From contig JALZVN010000389.1 in assembly GCA_023299965.1 (NCBI GenBank), forward strand, positions 1-15,792: 15,792 nucleotides of DNA. The letters run 5' to 3'. The DNA is from Saprospiraceae bacterium (GTDB taxonomy: Bacteria > Bacteroidota > Bacteroidia > Chitinophagales > Saprospiraceae). Position numbers and translations under genes: made by a program. The notes below the pieces were generated by a model, which made no database searches, had not been told where the DNA came from, and worked only from the letters and a program-made list of their open reading frames with translations. This document shows positions 14,714 through 15,792 of the stretch, piece after piece; within the stretch, counting starts at the first letter, position 1, and each line of letters opens with the position of its first letter.

Positions 14714-15745
14714 ATGTTTAGATTTGAAAATATAGAACATTTATATGGGTTGGTAACAGTACTAATTGTACTACTAGCCTTTCTTATGTATATGAGGTAT
14801 CGAAGTAATGCTCTGCAACAATTAGGTACTTGGACGAGCCTTGAAAAAATAATTCCAGGATTTTCAAAGCGTAAACCGATATTGAAGTTTGTCTTTTTAG
14901 CGGTTGCTTTGCTTTGTATTTGCATCGGTTGGGCTAATCCTCAATGGGGATCTAAGAAAGAAAAAGTTCAAGCAAAAGCAGTTGACGTTTTTATTGCTTT
15001 GGATATTAGTAATAGTATGCTTTGTGAGGATGTAAGACCTAGTAGACTGGTTCAAGCACAAAAATTTGGGGAGGAATTAGTAGAGGGCTTGAGAGGTGAA
15101 CGAATAGGTTTGATTTTATTTGCTGGGAATGCATATTTACAAATGCCTTTGACCAATGATTACGCGGCTGCAGCTATGTTTATGCGTACAGCAAATACGG
15201 GTATGGCACCTACTCAAGGTACTGCGATATCTGAGGTGATTGATATGGCCAATAAATCATTTAGTGAGGATAATAAACACCACAAAGCACTGGTCATTAT
15301 TACTGATGGAGAAAATCATGATGAGTCAGCACTCATCCAGGCAGAGAATGCAAAAGAAGATGGCTTGTTGACCTTTACAGTTGGAGTAGGTACAGCAGAA
15401 GGGGGACCAATTCCAATTTCTTTTAATGGACGAAATTCATTCAAGCAAGATAGGTCAGGGCAACGAGTCATATCTAAGATGAACCCAGAAATGTTGACAG
15501 AGCTGGCTCTTAAAGGAAATGGAACATACTTCAACCTGCAGGAAAATTCACAAAAAGTAATTGATGAATTGAGAAAGAGAATTGATAAAATAGAAAAGAG
15601 AGATATAGAACAACGATCTTTTACAGAGTACAATAGTTATTTTCAATACTTCATTGGTTTGGCTATATTGCTATTGTTAGTTGATATTTTCTTTTCCTAT
15701 CAAAAAAATCAATGGGCAAAGGATAAAGATATTTTTAACGTTTAG
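14714..15745 (+). CDS. batB: BatB, membrane-anchored VWA protein
   Basis: A 343-residue paralogue of the preceding BatA: membrane segments at about 11-26 and 57-75, a VWA domain (about 90-290) and a C-terminal membrane helix (about 317-335). The metal site is intact: DISNS (97-101), Thr170 in TQGTAISE, and Asp198 in IITDGENHD. The GLRGERIGLILFAGNAYLQMPLT block (125-147) is typical of BatB. With BatA it is expected to form the periplasmic or membrane complex handled by MoxR. The start follows BatA by 3 bp. After the stop only 47 bp of AT-rich sequence remain before the window ends, without a terminator; by family context a TPR protein (BatC) should come next. Confidence 0.93.
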   Translation: MFRFENIEHLYGLVTVLIVLLAFLMYMRYRSNALQQLGTWTSLEKIIPGFSKRKPILKFVFLAVALLCICIGWANPQWGSKKEKVQAKAVDVFIALDISNSMLCEDVRPSRLVQAQKFGEELVEGLRGERIGLILFAGNAYLQMPLTNDYAAAAMFMRTANTGMAPTQGTAISEVIDMANKSFSEDNKHHKALVIITDGENHDESALIQAENAKEDGLLTFTVGVGTAEGGPIPISFNGRNSFKQDRSGQRVISKMNPEMLTELALKGNGTYFNLQENSQKVIDELRKRIDKIEKRDIEQRSFTEYNSYFQYFIGLAILLLLVDIFFSYQKNQWAKDKDIFNV

Positions 15746-15792
15746 AAAACAGAGCAGTCAAAATTGCGTTTATAAAGTTAAAGTGATGATTA

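Overview
The window looks like an ordinary chromosomal stretch of a Bacteroidota bacterium (my best guess is a free-living or marine relative of Saprospiria/Cytophagia, but the genus cannot be told). Three things support this: a bat-type (Bacteroides aerotolerance) operon; a Rho factor with a long charged Asp/Asn/Arg/Glu/Lys-rich insertion; and matches to the Bacteroidota promoter pattern TTTG-N(16-19)-TAnnTTTG in place of sigma70 boxes, with few clear Shine-Dalgarno sites. By eye the base composition is AT-rich, except for one GC-rich intergenic island. No tRNA, rRNA, CRISPR array, transposase or phage gene is seen.

Left part (1-6816), all genes on the minus strand. In the order of transcription from high to low coordinates these are: serS (seryl-tRNA synthetase), a YugP-type membrane zinc metallopeptidase, an NhaC-type Na+/H+ antiporter, a PIN-like/winged-helix protein whose predicted nuclease site is partly degraded, frr (ribosome recycling factor), msrB (methionine-R-sulfoxide reductase) and a small MOSC-domain protein. 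msrB and the MOSC gene are 6 bp apart and probably co-transcribed. Between nhaC and the metallopeptidase gene lies a roughly 280-bp tract packed with inverted repeats (4381-4662): a 26-bp perfect palindrome nested inside a larger hairpin, a 28-pair near-perfect hairpin, and a terminator-type hairpin. This is the least explained DNA in the window.

Middle part (6817-9605). A divergent intergenic region carries promoter-like matches for serS (minus) and rho (plus), only a few bases apart. This would leave rho with a leader of about 250 nt that ends in a hairpin just before the preferred start codon. rho is followed by a clear intrinsic terminator. Convergent to it is a secreted protein of unknown function.

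Right part (9807-15745), all plus strand and tightly packed. This is the first half of a bat/MoxR operon: MoxR AAA+ ATPase, a lineage-specific-looking secreted protein of 349 aa, a DUF58 protein, a BatD/DUF4381-like membrane protein, and two membrane-anchored von Willebrand A proteins (BatA and BatB) with intact metal sites. By family knowledge, the MoxR ATPase acts as a chaperone-like partner of the VWA/DUF58 proteins in an envelope stress or maturation system. The rest of the operon (TPR BatC, BatD, BatE) would be expected just past the right end. The unexpected member is the 349-aa protein between moxR and the DUF58 gene, which are usually adjacent.

I do not see a clear, wholly new system. 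The best candidates for something undescribed are the palindrome island, the extra bat-operon gene and the degenerate PIN-like protein.
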